Part shown: one piece after another, positions 54,765 to 63,921 of the stretch | Position numbering within the stretch: the stretch's first letter is position 1 | Layout of the letters: the number at the start of each line of letters is the position of its first letter | Assembly: GCA_025144245.1 (NCBI GenBank) | Contig: JALXXC010000011.1 | Coordinates: 1-64,000 of the forward strand | DNA length: 64,000 nt | DNA from: Corynebacterium sp. p3-SID1145 | GTDB lineage: Bacteria > Actinomycetota > Actinomycetes > Mycobacteriales > Mycobacteriaceae | Reading direction: 5' to 3' | The notes under the pieces: model-generated | What the model saw: the letters and a program-made list of their open reading frames with translations, nothing else | The model's database searches: none | What the model was told of the DNA's origin: nothing | Translations under genes and position numbers: made by a program

Positions 54765-56285
54765 CTAGGCGAGGTTGAGGGAGCGCTCAACCGCTTCCTC
54801 CCACCGCGCAATGAGCCGGTCCCGGTCGGGGCCGGCCATTTTGCTTTCCCAGGTGGTTTCGCCGCCGAGGGTCAGCGGCGCGTCGACCAGGCCGGCACCG
54901 ACGCAGGCCGCGCTCGCCGCGCCCATGACGGTTGTCTCCATGTTGTCTGGGCGGACGACATCCGCGCCGAGAACATCGGCCTGCATCTGCATGAGCAGAT
55001 CGTTGCCGGTCATGCCGCCGTCGACACGCAAGGCGTCCACGGTGATGCCGGAATCGGCCTCCATGGCGCGAACTACCTCGACGGTCTGCAGGCAGGTGGC
55101 GTCGAGGGCGGCGCGGGCGATGTGGCGGCGGTCGGTGAAACGGGTGATGCCAGTGATCACCCCGCGCGCGTCGGGGCGCCAGCGCGGCGCGAACAGTCCG
55201 GAGAACGCCGGCACGATGACCACTCCTGCGGCGTCGTCGACTTGGGCGGCGAGCTCCTCCGATTCGGCGGCGGAACTGAGGATGCCAAGTTGGTCGCGCA
55301 ACCACTGGATCAGCGACCCGCCGACGGCCACGGACCCCTCCAACGCGTAGACCGGCGGCTCCCCCGCCTGCTGGTACGCGACGGTGGTGAGCAGACCGTG
55401 ATCGGAGAACTGCGCCTCATCACCGGTATTCAGCAGCATGAACAGCCCGGTGCCGTAGGTCATCTTGGCCTCGCCCTCGCGCAGGCAGCCCTGGCCGAAG
55501 AGCGCGGACTGCTGATCCCCCAGCACGCCCGTGATGGGAACGTCGCGGTTCCCCTTCTTACGGCGCATGGCACCGAAGGAGCCGAAGCTGGGGCGGATCT
55601 CCGGCAGAATCGAGCGCGGAACACCGATCTCTTTGCACAGGTCCTCGTCCCAGTCGAGCGTCTCTAAATCCATGAGCAAGGTGCGTGACGCGTTGGTCAC
55701 ATCCGTGACGTGCTGGACGCGACTGCGGGTAGGGAACAGGTCGAGCATGCCGCCCTTCTTCCCGCCGTGCGCACCGCCGGTCAGCTTCCAGATCAGCCAC
55801 GTGTCGACGGTGCCGGCGAGCAGCTCGCCCTTCTCCGCACGCTCTCGGGCGTCCTCGACGTTGTCCAGAATCCATGCCCACTTCGGACCCGCCGGGTACG
55901 AATTGGCAAGCAAGCCGGTCTTGCGCATGTAGCGGTCTTTCCGCGCCCCGTCGGGCCCGAAGTCCTCTGTTCGGGTGTCCTGCCAGCAAATCGCGTTGTA
56001 AATCGGGCGGCCGGTGCGCTTGTCCCAGATCACCGCCGTTTCGCGCTGGTTGGTCAGACCGACGGCGCTGACGTCCTCGAGCTCCAAGTCGGCGTCGACA
56101 AGCGCCTCAGAGAGCGCGCGACGGGTGTTGCGCCAGATCTGCATCGGGTCGTGCTCGACCCAGCCTTCGCGGGGCATGATCTGCTCGTGCTCGAACTGCG
56201 CGGTGCCCACGACATCCCCGTCCGCGGTGGTGATGTAGCAACGGGTAGAGGTGGTGCCTTGGTCGATTGCGGCGATGAACGGCAT
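54765..56285 (-). CDS. glpK: Glycerol kinase
   Basis: Phosphorylates glycerol to glycerol 3-phosphate. It has 506 residues with both FGGY-kinase halves. N-terminal AIDQGTTSTRCY is the phosphate-1 loop; NQRETAVIWDK, AICWQDTRT and GDQQSALFGQG are glycerol kinase blocks. YGTGLFMLLNTG and RVDGGMTGNDLLMQMQAD belong to the ATP site. It is the last gene of the serS-plsC-plsC-HAD-glpK series; glycerol 3-phosphate is the substrate at the head of phospholipid acylation, which suits the neighbouring acyltransferases. Convergent with the amidase gene, 11 bp between stops. Confidence 0.97.
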   Translation of the reverse strand: MPFIAAIDQGTTSTRCYITTADGDVVGTAQFEHEQIMPREGWVEHDPMQIWRNTRRALSEALVDADLELEDVSAVGLTNQRETAVIWDKRTGRPIYNAICWQDTRTEDFGPDGARKDRYMRKTGLLANSYPAGPKWAWILDNVEDARERAEKGELLAGTVDTWLIWKLTGGAHGGKKGGMLDLFPTRSRVQHVTDVTNASRTLLMDLETLDWDEDLCKEIGVPRSILPEIRPSFGSFGAMRRKKGNRDVPITGVLGDQQSALFGQGCLREGEAKMTYGTGLFMLLNTGDEAQFSDHGLLTTVAYQQAGEPPVYALEGSVAVGGSLIQWLRDQLGILSSAAESEELAAQVDDAAGVVIVPAFSGLFAPRWRPDARGVITGITRFTDRRHIARAALDATCLQTVEVVRAMEADSGITVDALRVDGGMTGNDLLMQMQADVLGADVVRPDNMETTVMGAASAACVGAGLVDAPLTLGGETTWESKMAGPDRDRLIARWEEAVERSLNLA

Positions 56286-56307
56286 GGGGGCTATTAAACC
56301 CTACGGC

Positions 56308-57129
56308 CTAGAACCATTGCTCGATGACTCGTGCGACACCGAAATCATCGTTCGAGGTGGTGGTCAGATCGGCGGCATCGTGCACGATCGGGGCGGAATC
56401 CGCCATGGCCACGCCGAGACCGGCCCAGGAGAGCATCTCGATGTCGTTGGGCATGTCGCCGAACGCGACCACCTCCGACGGGTCGACGCCCATGCCGGCG
56501 GCGATGACGGACACACCCGCGGCCTTGTTGATGCCGGGTGCGCTGACCTCGATCAACCCGTCGTTCATCGAATACGTGACGTGCGCGCGGGCGGGGTCGA
56601 CGGCGGGGGCGATGACATCGAAAAGCTCGGTGGACGTCATCGCTTTGTGCCGCACGAGAATCTTCGCGGCGGGCACGGACACGAGCTCGTCCACGGTGAC
56701 GACGCCGTACCCGATGTCCCACAGATCCGTGCTGTAACCGGAAGTGATGAGGAAGCACTCGTCTTCCGGGTCGAAAGCGGAATCGCCGACCCGCTCCACA
56801 CCGAAACCGAATTCGCCGCGGCCTTCGAGTGCATCCGTCGCCGTCCCCGCGATCTCCGCCAGGGTCTCCGGGTCCAGCTCGTGGCGGTGAAGCACCTCGT
56901 CGTGCGAGGGATCGTAGACCACCGCCCCATTCGCGCACACGCACATCGGGGTGAACGGCAGCTGGTCCAACACCGGAGCCAGCCAACGGTGCGGGCGCCC
57001 CGTGGCCAGCGCGACCTTCGTCCCGCCGCGGACCGCTCGAGCGAGGGTGTCGCGGAGACGCGGGCTCACTCGTCCGTTGCTGTCCAGCAACGTTCCGTCG
57101 ATATCGCTCACAATCAGCTTCGGCGCCAA
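56308..57129 (-). CDS. HAD-superfamily hydrolase (Cof type)
   Basis: 273-residue phosphatase of the Cof/IIB HAD subfamily. Motif I is VSDIDGTLLDSNG; motif II lies in VALATGRPHRW; the motif IV region is VVAFGDMPNDIEMLSWAG. The large C2B cap lies between about 85 and 190. Substrates of such enzymes are usually sugar or polyol phosphates; with glpK next door, a glycerol-phosphate-like substrate is possible. Translation starts at TTG 57129, supported by GGGAGG seven bases upstream. It is Rv3813c-like by position. Confidence 0.88.
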   Translation of the reverse strand: MAPKLIVSDIDGTLLDSNGRVSPRLRDTLARAVRGGTKVALATGRPHRWLAPVLDQLPFTPMCVCANGAVVYDPSHDEVLHRHELDPETLAEIAGTATDALEGRGEFGFGVERVGDSAFDPEDECFLITSGYSTDLWDIGYGVVTVDELVSVPAAKILVRHKAMTSTELFDVIAPAVDPARAHVTYSMNDGLIEVSAPGINKAAGVSVIAAGMGVDPSEVVAFGDMPNDIEMLSWAGLGVAMADSAPIVHDAADLTTTSNDDFGVARVIEQWF

Positions 57130-57132
57130 GGT

Positions 57133-57868
57133 CTACCTCCCATTTTCCAGTTCGGCGTAGCGCACACGGGCGTCGATAAGCAGCTTATCGACGTCTCCAC
57201 TCAACCTCTCCGTCACCTCATCCGCCGTGCCCGCTGTGTCCACCGGTTCACCGACAACGGTGACTACGGGAAGGTGCGCGCGCCCCATCTTTTTCCGGCC
57301 GCTTTTGACCCAGAAGTGCTGCGTTCCCCCAGGTTGCGGTGGGGATGAGTGGTGCAGCGGAGGCTTGGGCGATGCGTGCCGCACCCGTCTTGAAGCGGGT
57401 CAATTCGAGCGTTTCCGACAGTGTTCCTTCGGGGAAGATGCCGATCAGTTCGCCTTCGCGCAGACGCTTGACCGCCTCGTCGATGCTGCTTGCCCCCAGC
57501 GACCGGTCGACCTCCACGTGGCCGACTGCCCGGGAAATGGGGCCCATGAGCCAGCGGTCGAAGAGCTCCTTTTTCGCCATGTAGCGCGTGGGACGGCGAC
57601 CACGCAACAGGCCCGGAAGGGCACCGGAGATGAAGTCGTAGTAGCCGATGTGGTTGCCCGCCACAATCGCCGGACCCTCCGCCGGGACGTTCTCGAGACC
57701 GTGGACGTAGAAGCGCGCGCCCTGAATGCGCAGCACCGTTGCAACGGTGCTTTTGATCGTCCGGTACATGTACTCGCGCCGCCACCCGGGCTGGACCGGC
57801 GTGACTGGGGCGTCCTCCGGGATGAGGAAGACGTGGCTGTCGGCGCGGTAGCCCTCGGGCGCGGACAT
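57133..57868 (-). pseudogene. 1-acyl-glycerol-3-phosphate acyltransferase with a frameshift
   Basis: PlsC-family acyltransferase, 240-250 residues if the frame is repaired. The catalytic block GNHIGYYDF (HX4D type, here N-H-x-G-Y-Y-D), the FPEGTLSE block and the VPAEGPAIV segment are present. The frame breaks at a run of five G (C at 57326-57330): the expected TWG-TQHFWVKSG needs four G, and the remaining coding (from about 57325 to 57133) is in the next frame and intact. This may be a homopolymer base-calling error, a true mutation or slippage. Start ATG 57868 overlaps the preceding stop (TGATG). The last codons hold the palindromic pair of 11-mer motifs. Confidence 0.7.
57171..57193. repeat. 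Palindromic pair of the 11-mer in plsC2
   Basis: Two exact copies head to head (57171-57181 and 57183-57193) around a single A form a perfect 23-bp inverted repeat in the last codons of the frameshifted plsC. Confidence 0.85.
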
Positions 57869-58719
57869 CAGGAACCGTCCTTGGCTTTCTTTGCCTCCCG
57901 GGCCCTGCGCTTCTCCTCGCGTTCGCGGGCGAGAATCTCGTTGGCCTCGTCGAGCGTGGGTGCGGCGCCACCGAGGGATGCTGGCATCCAATCCAGGCCA
58001 TCTGGGAACGGGCCGAAACGCTCGGCGTATTCCTCACGGTTGGCGGTGAGAAGCTCCTGCATGGCGGCCTTGACGCGCTTGGTGTCGCGCTCCGGGTCGC
58101 CGGTGGTCCTCACCGGTTCGCCGTAGGAGATGATGATCGGGGTTCGGGACCTGCCGAGGTTCTTCTTCAGCCCCTTGGTCAACAGGCGCTGGGAACCCCA
58201 GATCACTGTTGGGATGACGGGCACTCCGGCTTCGTCGGCGATACGCGCCGCACCGGTCTTGAACTCGGCCAGCTCGAAGGAACGCGAGATCGTGGACTCC
58301 GGGAAGATACCCACGAATCCGCCGCTGCGCAGCCACTTCACCGCTTCAGCGATGGAGGCGGCGCCAGCTGCGCGGTCCACCGGGACATGCTTCATGCCGC
58401 GCATGAGCGCGCCCACGACCTTCATGTCGAAGACCTCTTTCTTCGCCATGAAGCGCACCAGACGGTTGCCGCGCAAGTGCGGGCCGATACCGGCGATGAT
58501 GAAGTCGTAGTAACCGGTGTGGTTGATCACGAACAGGGCTCCGCCGTCCACGGGGACGTTCTCGGCACCGTTGACGTAGAACTGCAGCCCCTGGGCCTGC
58601 ATGATCTTCTTGAAGCCGCCGATGATGCCCTGGTAGAACCGCTCTTTCGATTCCACCGGGTGCGGTGCGGGACGCTCGAAATCGTCCGGGACGTTGAACA
58701 GACGGTGGAACCTGCGCAT
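57868..58719 (-). CDS. 1-acyl-glycerol-3-phosphate acyltransferase-like protein
   Basis: 283-residue membrane-associated acyltransferase of the PlsC/LPLAT family. The HX4D motif lies in FVINHTGYYDFI; VDRAAGAASIAEAV and FPESTISRSFELAEFKTGA are the second and third blocks (the latter with FPE-x-T/S). A positively charged, helical C-terminus (REREEKRRAREAKK) follows. It probably acylates lysophosphatidate or a related glycerolipid. Starts ATG 58719, 8 bp after serS, and precedes its paralogue in frame-overlap. Genes of this kind are paired at the same place in M. tuberculosis (Rv3814c-Rv3816c). Confidence 0.88.
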   Translation of the reverse strand: MRRFHRLFNVPDDFERPAPHPVESKERFYQGIIGGFKKIMQAQGLQFYVNGAENVPVDGGALFVINHTGYYDFIIAGIGPHLRGNRLVRFMAKKEVFDMKVVGALMRGMKHVPVDRAAGAASIAEAVKWLRSGGFVGIFPESTISRSFELAEFKTGAARIADEAGVPVIPTVIWGSQRLLTKGLKKNLGRSRTPIIISYGEPVRTTGDPERDTKRVKAAMQELLTANREEYAERFGPFPDGLDWMPASLGGAAPTLDEANEILAREREEKRRAREAKKAKDGS

Positions 58720-58726
58720 GATGCTT

Positions 58727-59989
58727 CTACCCCTTTTCCGGCGTCAGGATGTCTTTGCCCACCCACGGGCGGAGCGCCTCAGGGACGACCACGGAGCCGT
58801 CCGCGCGCTGGTTGTTCTCCAAGATGGCCACGAGCCAACGCGTGGTTGCGAGCGTGCCGTTGAGCGTCGCTGCGGTCTGGGTCTTGCCGTCGGCGTCGCG
58901 GTAGCGGGTGCCCAGGCGGCGGCCCTGGAAGGTCGTGCAGTTCGACGTGGAAGTCAGCTCGCGGTAGGTGCCCTGGGACGGAACCCACGCCTCCGTGTCG
59001 TATTTGCGTGCGGCCGACGAGCCGAGGTCACCGGCGGCGACGTCGATAACGCGGTACGGCACCTCCACGGCAGCGAGCATCTCGCGCTCGAGGCCGAGGA
59101 GCTTCTGGTGCATCTCCTCCGCTTCTTCCGGCTTGCAGTAGGCGAACATCTCGAGCTTGTCGAACTGGTGGACGCGCAGGATACCCTTCGTGTCCTTGCC
59201 GTAGGAGCCGGCCTCGCGGCGGAAGCACGAGGACCAACCGGCATACAGCAGCGGACCGTCAGACAGGTCGATGATCTCGTCCTTGTGGTAGCCGGCCAGC
59301 GCCACCTCGGAGGTGCCCACCAGATACATGTCGTCGCGCTCGAGGTAGTAGATCTCCTCGTCGTGCGCGTCGAGGAAGCCGGTGCCCGCCATGATCTCGG
59401 GGCGCACCAGCACCGGCGGAACGACGACTGTGAAGCCGGCCTCGCGCGCCTTCTGTGCCGCTAGCATCAGCATGCCCAGCTGCATCCAGGCGCCGTCGCC
59501 GACGAGGTAGTAGAAGCGTGCGCCGCCGACTTTCGTGCCGCGCTTCATGTCGATAATGCCGAGGGCATCTCCGAGATCCAGGTGGTCCTTGACCTCGAAA
59601 TCGAATTCCGGGACCTCACCGACGTGCTCGAGCACGATGAAATCTTCCTCACCGCCGGCCGGGGCACCTTCCACGACATTCGCGATGCGGTACTGCAGCG
59701 TTTCGACGTTCCCTTCCGCCGCCTTCTGCGCTTCCTCCGCTTCCTTGACCTTCTCCTTCAGCTCGTTGGAACCCTCCAGGAGTGCGGGGCGGTCTTCGGG
59801 AGCGGCCTGTCCGATCTTCTTGCCGAAAGCCTTCTGCTCGCCGCGCAGCTCATCCGCTTTCTGGATACTGGCGCGGCGCTCCTCATCGGCGGCCAGCAGC
59901 TGGTCCACCAGCGCCGGGTCTTCGCCACGGGCCTGCTGGGAGGCGCGGACAACATCAGGGTTTTCACGCAGAAACTTCAGATCGATCAC
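58727..59989 (-). CDS. serS: Seryl-tRNA synthetase
   Basis: Class II aminoacyl-tRNA synthetase, 420 residues from GTG 59989. The N-terminal helical arm (about 25-100) is a coiled coil rich in Glu, Lys and Arg. Catalytic motif 2 includes [18 protein letters not shown] with the Arg that binds ATP; the substrate loop [10 protein letters not shown] and motif 3 ([18 protein letters not shown]) near the C-terminus are present. TTG 59998 is also possible. It is the first gene of the minus-strand operon and is divergent from the Septum_form gene by about 60 bp. Confidence 0.97.
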   Translation of the reverse strand: MIDLKFLRENPDVVRASQQARGEDPALVDQLLAADEERRASIQKADELRGEQKAFGKKIGQAAPEDRPALLEGSNELKEKVKEAEEAQKAAEGNVETLQYRIANVVEGAPAGGEEDFIVLEHVGEVPEFDFEVKDHLDLGDALGIIDMKRGTKVGGARFYYLVGDGAWMQLGMLMLAAQKAREAGFTVVVPPVLVRPEIMAGTGFLDAHDEEIYYLERDDMYLVGTSEVALAGYHKDEIIDLSDGPLLYAGWSSCFRREAGSYGKDTKGILRVHQFDKLEMFAYCKPEEAEEMHQKLLGLEREMLAAVEVPYRVIDVAAGDLGSSAARKYDTEAWVPSQGTYRELTSTSNCTTFQGRRLGTRYRDADGKTQTAATLNGTLATTRWLVAILENNQRADGSVVVPEALRPWVGKDILTPEKG

Positions 59990-60049
59990 GGCTACCAACC
60001 CTACCCCGTGGGATTAGCTCGTGGCCCCACATAAGGCATGATGGAAGGC

Positions 60050-61126
60050 ATGGCTGCACAGAAATCCTCTCTGAGCACATCCGGCCTGCGCTCCATCCTG
60101 GTGGCCACGCTGGCTGGAGCTCTTAGCGTGGGCACCTACGCCGCCTCGACCGGCTACGCCGTCGACGACCAGGCAGGCGGCACCCCGGCGAACCCCACCC
60201 CGCAGACCGGCGCGACCGCGTCGGAGGAGCCCAACCCCTCCTTCACCACCGCCGATAAAGGCACGTGCCTGACGTGGGATGTCTCCCCGGATGGCTCTGT
60301 CACGGGATTCACGGAGACGGACTGCGCCAACGAGCACCGCTTCGAGGTGACCTCCCGCGAGGACCTGAACACCTACCCCACCGCCGAGTTCGGCCCGGAG
60401 GCGGAGGCACCGAACCCGACCCGCCAGGCGCAGTTGCGCGAGGAGCTGTGCCAAACAGCCTCGATCCGCTACCTCAACGGGCGCTATGACCCGGCCGGGC
60501 GCTACTCCATCGCCCCGATCCTGCCCCCTGCGGACGCATGGGCGGACGGTGACCGCACAATGCTGTGCGGCCTGCAGGAGACCGACACCGACGGAACCCC
60601 CATCCTCACCACCGGCCACGCCGCCGAGCAGGACCAGGCCCGCGTCGCCAAGCCGGGCACCTGCGAGGCCACCGACGAAGCGAATAACTTGCGCGAAGTC
60701 GACTGCGCCGAGCCGCACCACATCGAGGTCACCGACGTCGTCGACCTGGCTCCAGTCTTCGCCGACCGGACCCCGTCGCCGGAAGACCAGGACAAGCACC
60801 TCGGCGCCGTGTGCGCCAAGGCCGCCGAGAATTACCTGGGCAACGAGGAGAACTTGTACCAGTCCACCCTGCAGGTCTACTGGGGCACGATCTCCACTCA
60901 GGCCTGGGACGGCGGCAGCCGTTCCGTCAACTGCGGCCTAGTTTCCCCGAAGGACGGCAAATTCGCCTCCATCACCGGGTCGGCCAAGGACGGCCGCGAA
61001 GCGCTCAAGGTCGACGGCCAGACCCCGAAGGCCCCGCCGGAGCGCCGCCCGCTGCGCGAGGACCAGAAGCGCCAGCAAGAAGCGCAGAACGCAGGCGGTA
61101 ACCCCAGCCCGGCAGCCCAGCCATGA
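60050..61126 (+). CDS. Membrane protein with Septum_form domains (Rv3835-like)
   Basis: About 358 residues: a short cytoplasmic part, one transmembrane helix or signal segment (about 12-34, SILVATLAGALSVGTYAAST), a Pro/Thr-rich linker, then two Cys-containing Septum_form-type (DUF4190-associated) repeats with GTCLTWD and CANEHRFEV, and PGTCEATD and CAEPHHIEV, each followed by a second Cys pair. A Gln/Pro/Arg-rich tail ends the protein. Its position beside serS equals Rv3835. The function is unknown; the name comes from a domain linked to cell division. ATG 60038 and 60050 are both possible; SD-like AAGG sits too close for either. It overlaps the next gene by ATGA. Confidence 0.75.
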   Translation: MAAQKSSLSTSGLRSILVATLAGALSVGTYAASTGYAVDDQAGGTPANPTPQTGATASEEPNPSFTTADKGTCLTWDVSPDGSVTGFTETDCANEHRFEVTSREDLNTYPTAEFGPEAEAPNPTRQAQLREELCQTASIRYLNGRYDPAGRYSIAPILPPADAWADGDRTMLCGLQETDTDGTPILTTGHAAEQDQARVAKPGTCEATDEANNLREVDCAEPHHIEVTDVVDLAPVFADRTPSPEDQDKHLGAVCAKAAENYLGNEENLYQSTLQVYWGTISTQAWDGGSRSVNCGLVSPKDGKFASITGSAKDGREALKVDGQTPKAPPERRPLREDQKRQQEAQNAGGNPSPAAQP

Positions 61127-61473
61127 TGGAGCCGGTCAGCGACGAGGTCTTCGAGGGAATGATCAACGACGCCCTCGACGACATCCCCGAGGATGTCGCC
61201 CGCCACATGACCAACATGGTCGTGCTTGCCCGCCCCCACAACGAGGACAACCCCGAACTCCTCGGCCTCTTCGAGGGTGTGCCGCTGACGGAACAGCACT
61301 CCAACCACACCGGGTTCCTGCCCGACGCGGTGTTCATCTACAAAGACGCCCTCGAGAACATGTGCGCCGACGTGGACGAACTACGCCACGAGGTGAAAGT
61401 GACCGTCTTCCACGAGGTCGGCCACTATTTCGGACTCGAGGAGCACGAGCTTCACCACCTGGGCTGGGGCTAG
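61123..61473 (+). CDS. Zincin-like metallopeptidase (DUF1025 family)
   Basis: 116 residues with VFHEVGHYFGLEEHEL: the HExxH zinc site followed by an Glu-Glu-His that can serve as third ligand, as in the minimal zincin family (Rv3836-like). DALDDIPEDV and LLGLFEGVPL are typical of its N-terminal half. No signal peptide, so it should act in the cytoplasm; natural substrates are unknown. ATG 61123 overlaps the preceding stop by ATGA, implying coupling to the Septum_form protein. It ends in a 4-bp overlap with the convergent phosphoglycerate-mutase-like gene. Confidence 0.85.
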   Translation: MMEPVSDEVFEGMINDALDDIPEDVARHMTNMVVLARPHNEDNPELLGLFEGVPLTEQHSNHTGFLPDAVFIYKDALENMCADVDELRHEVKVTVFHEVGHYFGLEEHELHHLGWG

Positions 61474-62108
61474 CCCGACGCTCCCGGCAGCGGGTACTCC
61501 GCCCAGCGGACCACGCGCCACCGTCCGAAATCCGCGGCGGGGTCGCCCGTCGGGCCCGCGGTGGGATCGACCACCACGTACTGGCAGTTGGGCAGGTAGC
61601 TCGCCTCGGCGAAGTCCGGGTCGATCTCGCAGGCATTCGCGGCGAACGCGCGGATCGCCCCGCCGTGGGACACCGCAACGGTGGTCCCCTCCTGCGCGGC
61701 GTACGGGAGGAGTCCGCCCTTGTAGCGGGAGAGGAAGATGTCGAGGGTGTCGCCGCCGTCGATAAGCGCCTCAAGCTGGCGGCGGTAGAAACCGCGGAAC
61801 GCTCCCAGGTACGCCTCGTGCGCTTCGCGCGAATTGTGCATCTCCCAACGGCCAGCGTGGACTTCATGAATGCCATCCACGGCGGGAATGTCGCTGAACC
61901 GCTCGCCGAAACCGATCTGGGCCGTCTGCTTCGCGCGCGTTGCACGCGAGGAGATCACGCGGTCGACCTCGTAGCTGTCCAGGATCTCCGCGCCCGCGCT
62001 CTTCGCCTGCTCACGCCCCAATTCTGTGAGCTCGGCGCCGGGGAGGACGGTGTCCAGCTTGTGGTCCACGTTCGAGGTGGTCTGGCCGTGACGCAGCAAG
62101 ATCAGCAT
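61470..62108 (-). CDS. Histidine phosphatase (phosphoglycerate mutase-like)
   Basis: 212 residues. The RHG motif LILLRHGQTTSN lies at the N-terminus with the catalytic His; SSRATRAKQTAQ and VAVSHGGAIRAF are the other phosphate-binding blocks (second His). The histidine phosphatase superfamily includes mutases and phosphatases; the Rv3837c-like branch is poorly defined and probably a phosphatase. Start ATG 62108 overlaps the pheA stop by 7 nt. ORF sequence upstream of it is antisense-like and ignored. One 11-mer motif is inside (CTT ATC GAC). Confidence 0.88.
   Translation of the reverse strand: MLILLRHGQTTSNVDHKLDTVLPGAELTELGREQAKSAGAEILDSYEVDRVISSRATRAKQTAQIGFGERFSDIPAVDGIHEVHAGRWEMHNSREAHEAYLGAFRGFYRRQLEALIDGGDTLDIFLSRYKGGLLPYAAQEGTTVAVSHGGAIRAFAANACEIDPDFAEASYLPNCQYVVVDPTAGPTGDPAADFGRWRVVRWAEYPLPGASG
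61757..61767 (-). repeat. 11-mer GCTTATCGACG, in the histidine phosphatase gene
   Basis: Exact copy read GCG CTT ATC GAC GGC. Confidence 0.8.
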
Positions 62109-63028
62109 GATGTTCCTTCCCGGGCCGCGCGGACCCACTGTTCAGCCTGGTCGATACGATCCGGATCGACCATATGCTCCTCGCCCCCGCCGCCGAACCG
62201 CGGCCACGAACCGAGGAACGCGATGGTGGTGGTGCGCAGCCAGAGGGAGCGCAGCGCCTCCGCGACCGGCACGTCGTCGATGTGCCCGACTAGATCCACG
62301 TAGAAGTTGTACGTGTTCGCCTTCTCGCGTGTCGGGCGCGACTCGATGCGGGTGAGATCCACTCCGCGGTAAGCGAATTCCTGCAGCGCACCCACCAGTG
62401 TCCCAGGCTCGTTGGGCAATTGGAAAACCACCGAGGTGCGGTCGTTGCCGGTGCGCTGTGTGGGCACGCCGGCGCGTCCGGCGAGCACGAACCGGGTGCG
62501 CGCCTCACTCATATCCGCGATCCCCTCCGCATGCACGTCGAGCCCGAACAGGTCCGCGGCCCGGCGCGGGGCGGCCGCGACATCGGCCTCCCCGTCGGCG
62601 ACAGCTTTCGCTGCGGCGGCATTCGAGGAGGCCGCCGCGAACGGCACTCCGGGCAAGTTGTCTTCCAGCCACTGGCGGACTTGGCGGTGGGCGACCGGAT
62701 GCGTCGAAAAGCGGGTAGCTTCACGCAGCTGGAAACCGGGACGGGTCATGATGGCGAAGCTGATGGGTAACTCCACCTCGCGGTAGATCATCATCCCGCC
62801 GCCCTCAACGAACGCGTCGGACGTGCTGGTCACCGCGCCGTCCACGGAATTCTCGATCGCCACAACGGCGAACTGCGCACGGCCGTCACGCACCGCGTTC
62901 AACGCGGCGGACGGCGACTCAACGGGCAACGGCGTGATCTCGCCCGGAATGTGGTCGCGGAACAGCCACAAGGCTTCCTCAGTGAAAGTCCCGGCAGGCC
63001 CCAGGTAGGCAACGCTCGTCGTGCTCAT
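62102..63028 (-). CDS. pheA: Prephenate dehydratase
   Basis: Converts prephenate to phenylpyruvate for phenylalanine synthesis. It has 308 residues. The catalytic domain starts AYLGPAGTFTEEAL, with VVAIENSVDGAVTSTSDAF carrying the active-site Thr-containing ENS region, and STHPVAHRQVRQW. DVHAEGIADMSEARTRFVL joins to the C-terminal ACT domain (FQLPNEPGTLVGALQEFA, ESRPTREKANTYNFYVDL), the Phe-sensing part with the conserved ESRP. There is no chorismate mutase domain. Start ATG 63028. Divergent from the CPBP gene by only 24 bp. Confidence 0.96.
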   Translation of the reverse strand: MSTTSVAYLGPAGTFTEEALWLFRDHIPGEITPLPVESPSAALNAVRDGRAQFAVVAIENSVDGAVTSTSDAFVEGGGMMIYREVELPISFAIMTRPGFQLREATRFSTHPVAHRQVRQWLEDNLPGVPFAAASSNAAAAKAVADGEADVAAAPRRAADLFGLDVHAEGIADMSEARTRFVLAGRAGVPTQRTGNDRTSVVFQLPNEPGTLVGALQEFAYRGVDLTRIESRPTREKANTYNFYVDLVGHIDDVPVAEALRSLWLRTTTIAFLGSWPRFGGGGEEHMVDPDRIDQAEQWVRAAREGTSC

Positions 63029-63052
63029 GCTCTCCCAGCCTACAGTTGACCC

Positions 63053-63763
63053 ATGACCATCGACCGGCGCCGCCTCACACTCGAGGTTCTCCTTGTCCTC
63101 GCCGTCACTTTTGGCATGTCCGGCGTGCGCGCGGCGCTCAAGCTTATCGACGCCGCCCTGTCCCCCACCCCGCTCAACCAACAGCGCACAGTGCTTAACG
63201 ACGCCACGTCGTCCCTTTCCTGGCTCGACGCCGCATTGCAACTCGCCTCAGCCGCGACCCTGCTGGCCTGGGGCGGCCTGGCCCTGTACCTGCTCGGCGC
63301 GCATCTGCCCTGGCCCCGCTGGCGCGACTGGGTATGGGGTGCCGGGTTGGCGGCGCTGATCGGCATTCCCGGCCTCGTCCTCTACGTGATGTCCCTGCAG
63401 ATGGGGTGGACCAAAGAGGTCGTACCCGCGACCGACGCCGCCAAGGTGCCCCTGCTGCTTCTCTGGTCCGCCGCGAACGCCTTCGCCGAGGAGACCGTCG
63501 TGGTCATGTGGCTTCTCACACGCCTCAAGCAGCTGCGGGTTCCTGTGTGGGGCGCGATCGCCGCCTCCGCCGTCCTGCGCGGCACCTACCACCTTTACCA
63601 GGGCTTTTCTGCCGGTGCGGGGAATATCGCCATGGGTGTTATCTTCGCCTTCTACTTCCACCGCACCGGGAAAGTCTGGCCGCTCATCCTGGCCCACTTC
63701 CTCATTGACGCGGTGGCCTACCTCGGTTACCTGTTCCTCGACGTGAGTTGGCTCGGGCTGTGA
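63053..63763 (+). CDS. CPBP-family intramembrane metalloprotease
   Basis: 236-residue protein with about six transmembrane helices. FAEETVVVMWLLTRL carries the paired Glu of the CPBP (CAAX/Abi) motif 1, but with the expected EExxxR Arg replaced, as in the actinobacterial branch; GTYHLYQG supplies the His of motif 2, and HFLIDAVAY fits motif 3 (HxxxD/N). Role unknown; relatives process prenylated or membrane-bound peptides. Start ATG 63053. It contains one 11-mer motif (AAG CTT ATC GAC). 149 bp of non-coding DNA follow before the next gene. Confidence 0.8.
   Translation: MTIDRRRLTLEVLLVLAVTFGMSGVRAALKLIDAALSPTPLNQQRTVLNDATSSLSWLDAALQLASAATLLAWGGLALYLLGAHLPWPRWRDWVWGAGLAALIGIPGLVLYVMSLQMGWTKEVVPATDAAKVPLLLLWSAANAFAEETVVVMWLLTRLKQLRVPVWGAIAASAVLRGTYHLYQGFSAGAGNIAMGVIFAFYFHRTGKVWPLILAHFLIDAVAYLGYLFLDVSWLGL
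63142..63152 (+). repeat. 11-mer GCTTATCGACG, in the CPBP gene
   Basis: Exact copy read AAG CTT ATC GAC GCC. Confidence 0.8.
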
Positions 63764-63921
63764 ACGGGTCTCCTGCCCCGCGGGTGTCGCGCGGCTGCCC
63801 CTCTACAGTGCGGTGCGGTCACAGTACTGTCCGCCTTCGCCCCGCCCACCACAGACCATAGCCACATATGTTGCACATGTTAATGCTGTGGCGTGTGGGA
63901 TCGGCGTTTAAGATGATTTCC
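63764..63921. other. Upstream region of the partial gene at the window end
   Basis: About 150 bp with CAGTACTG and CACATATG/ACATGTT-type short dyads near 63820-63880, likely promoter DNA for the gene starting at 63922. No small gene or RNA recognised. Confidence 0.3.
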
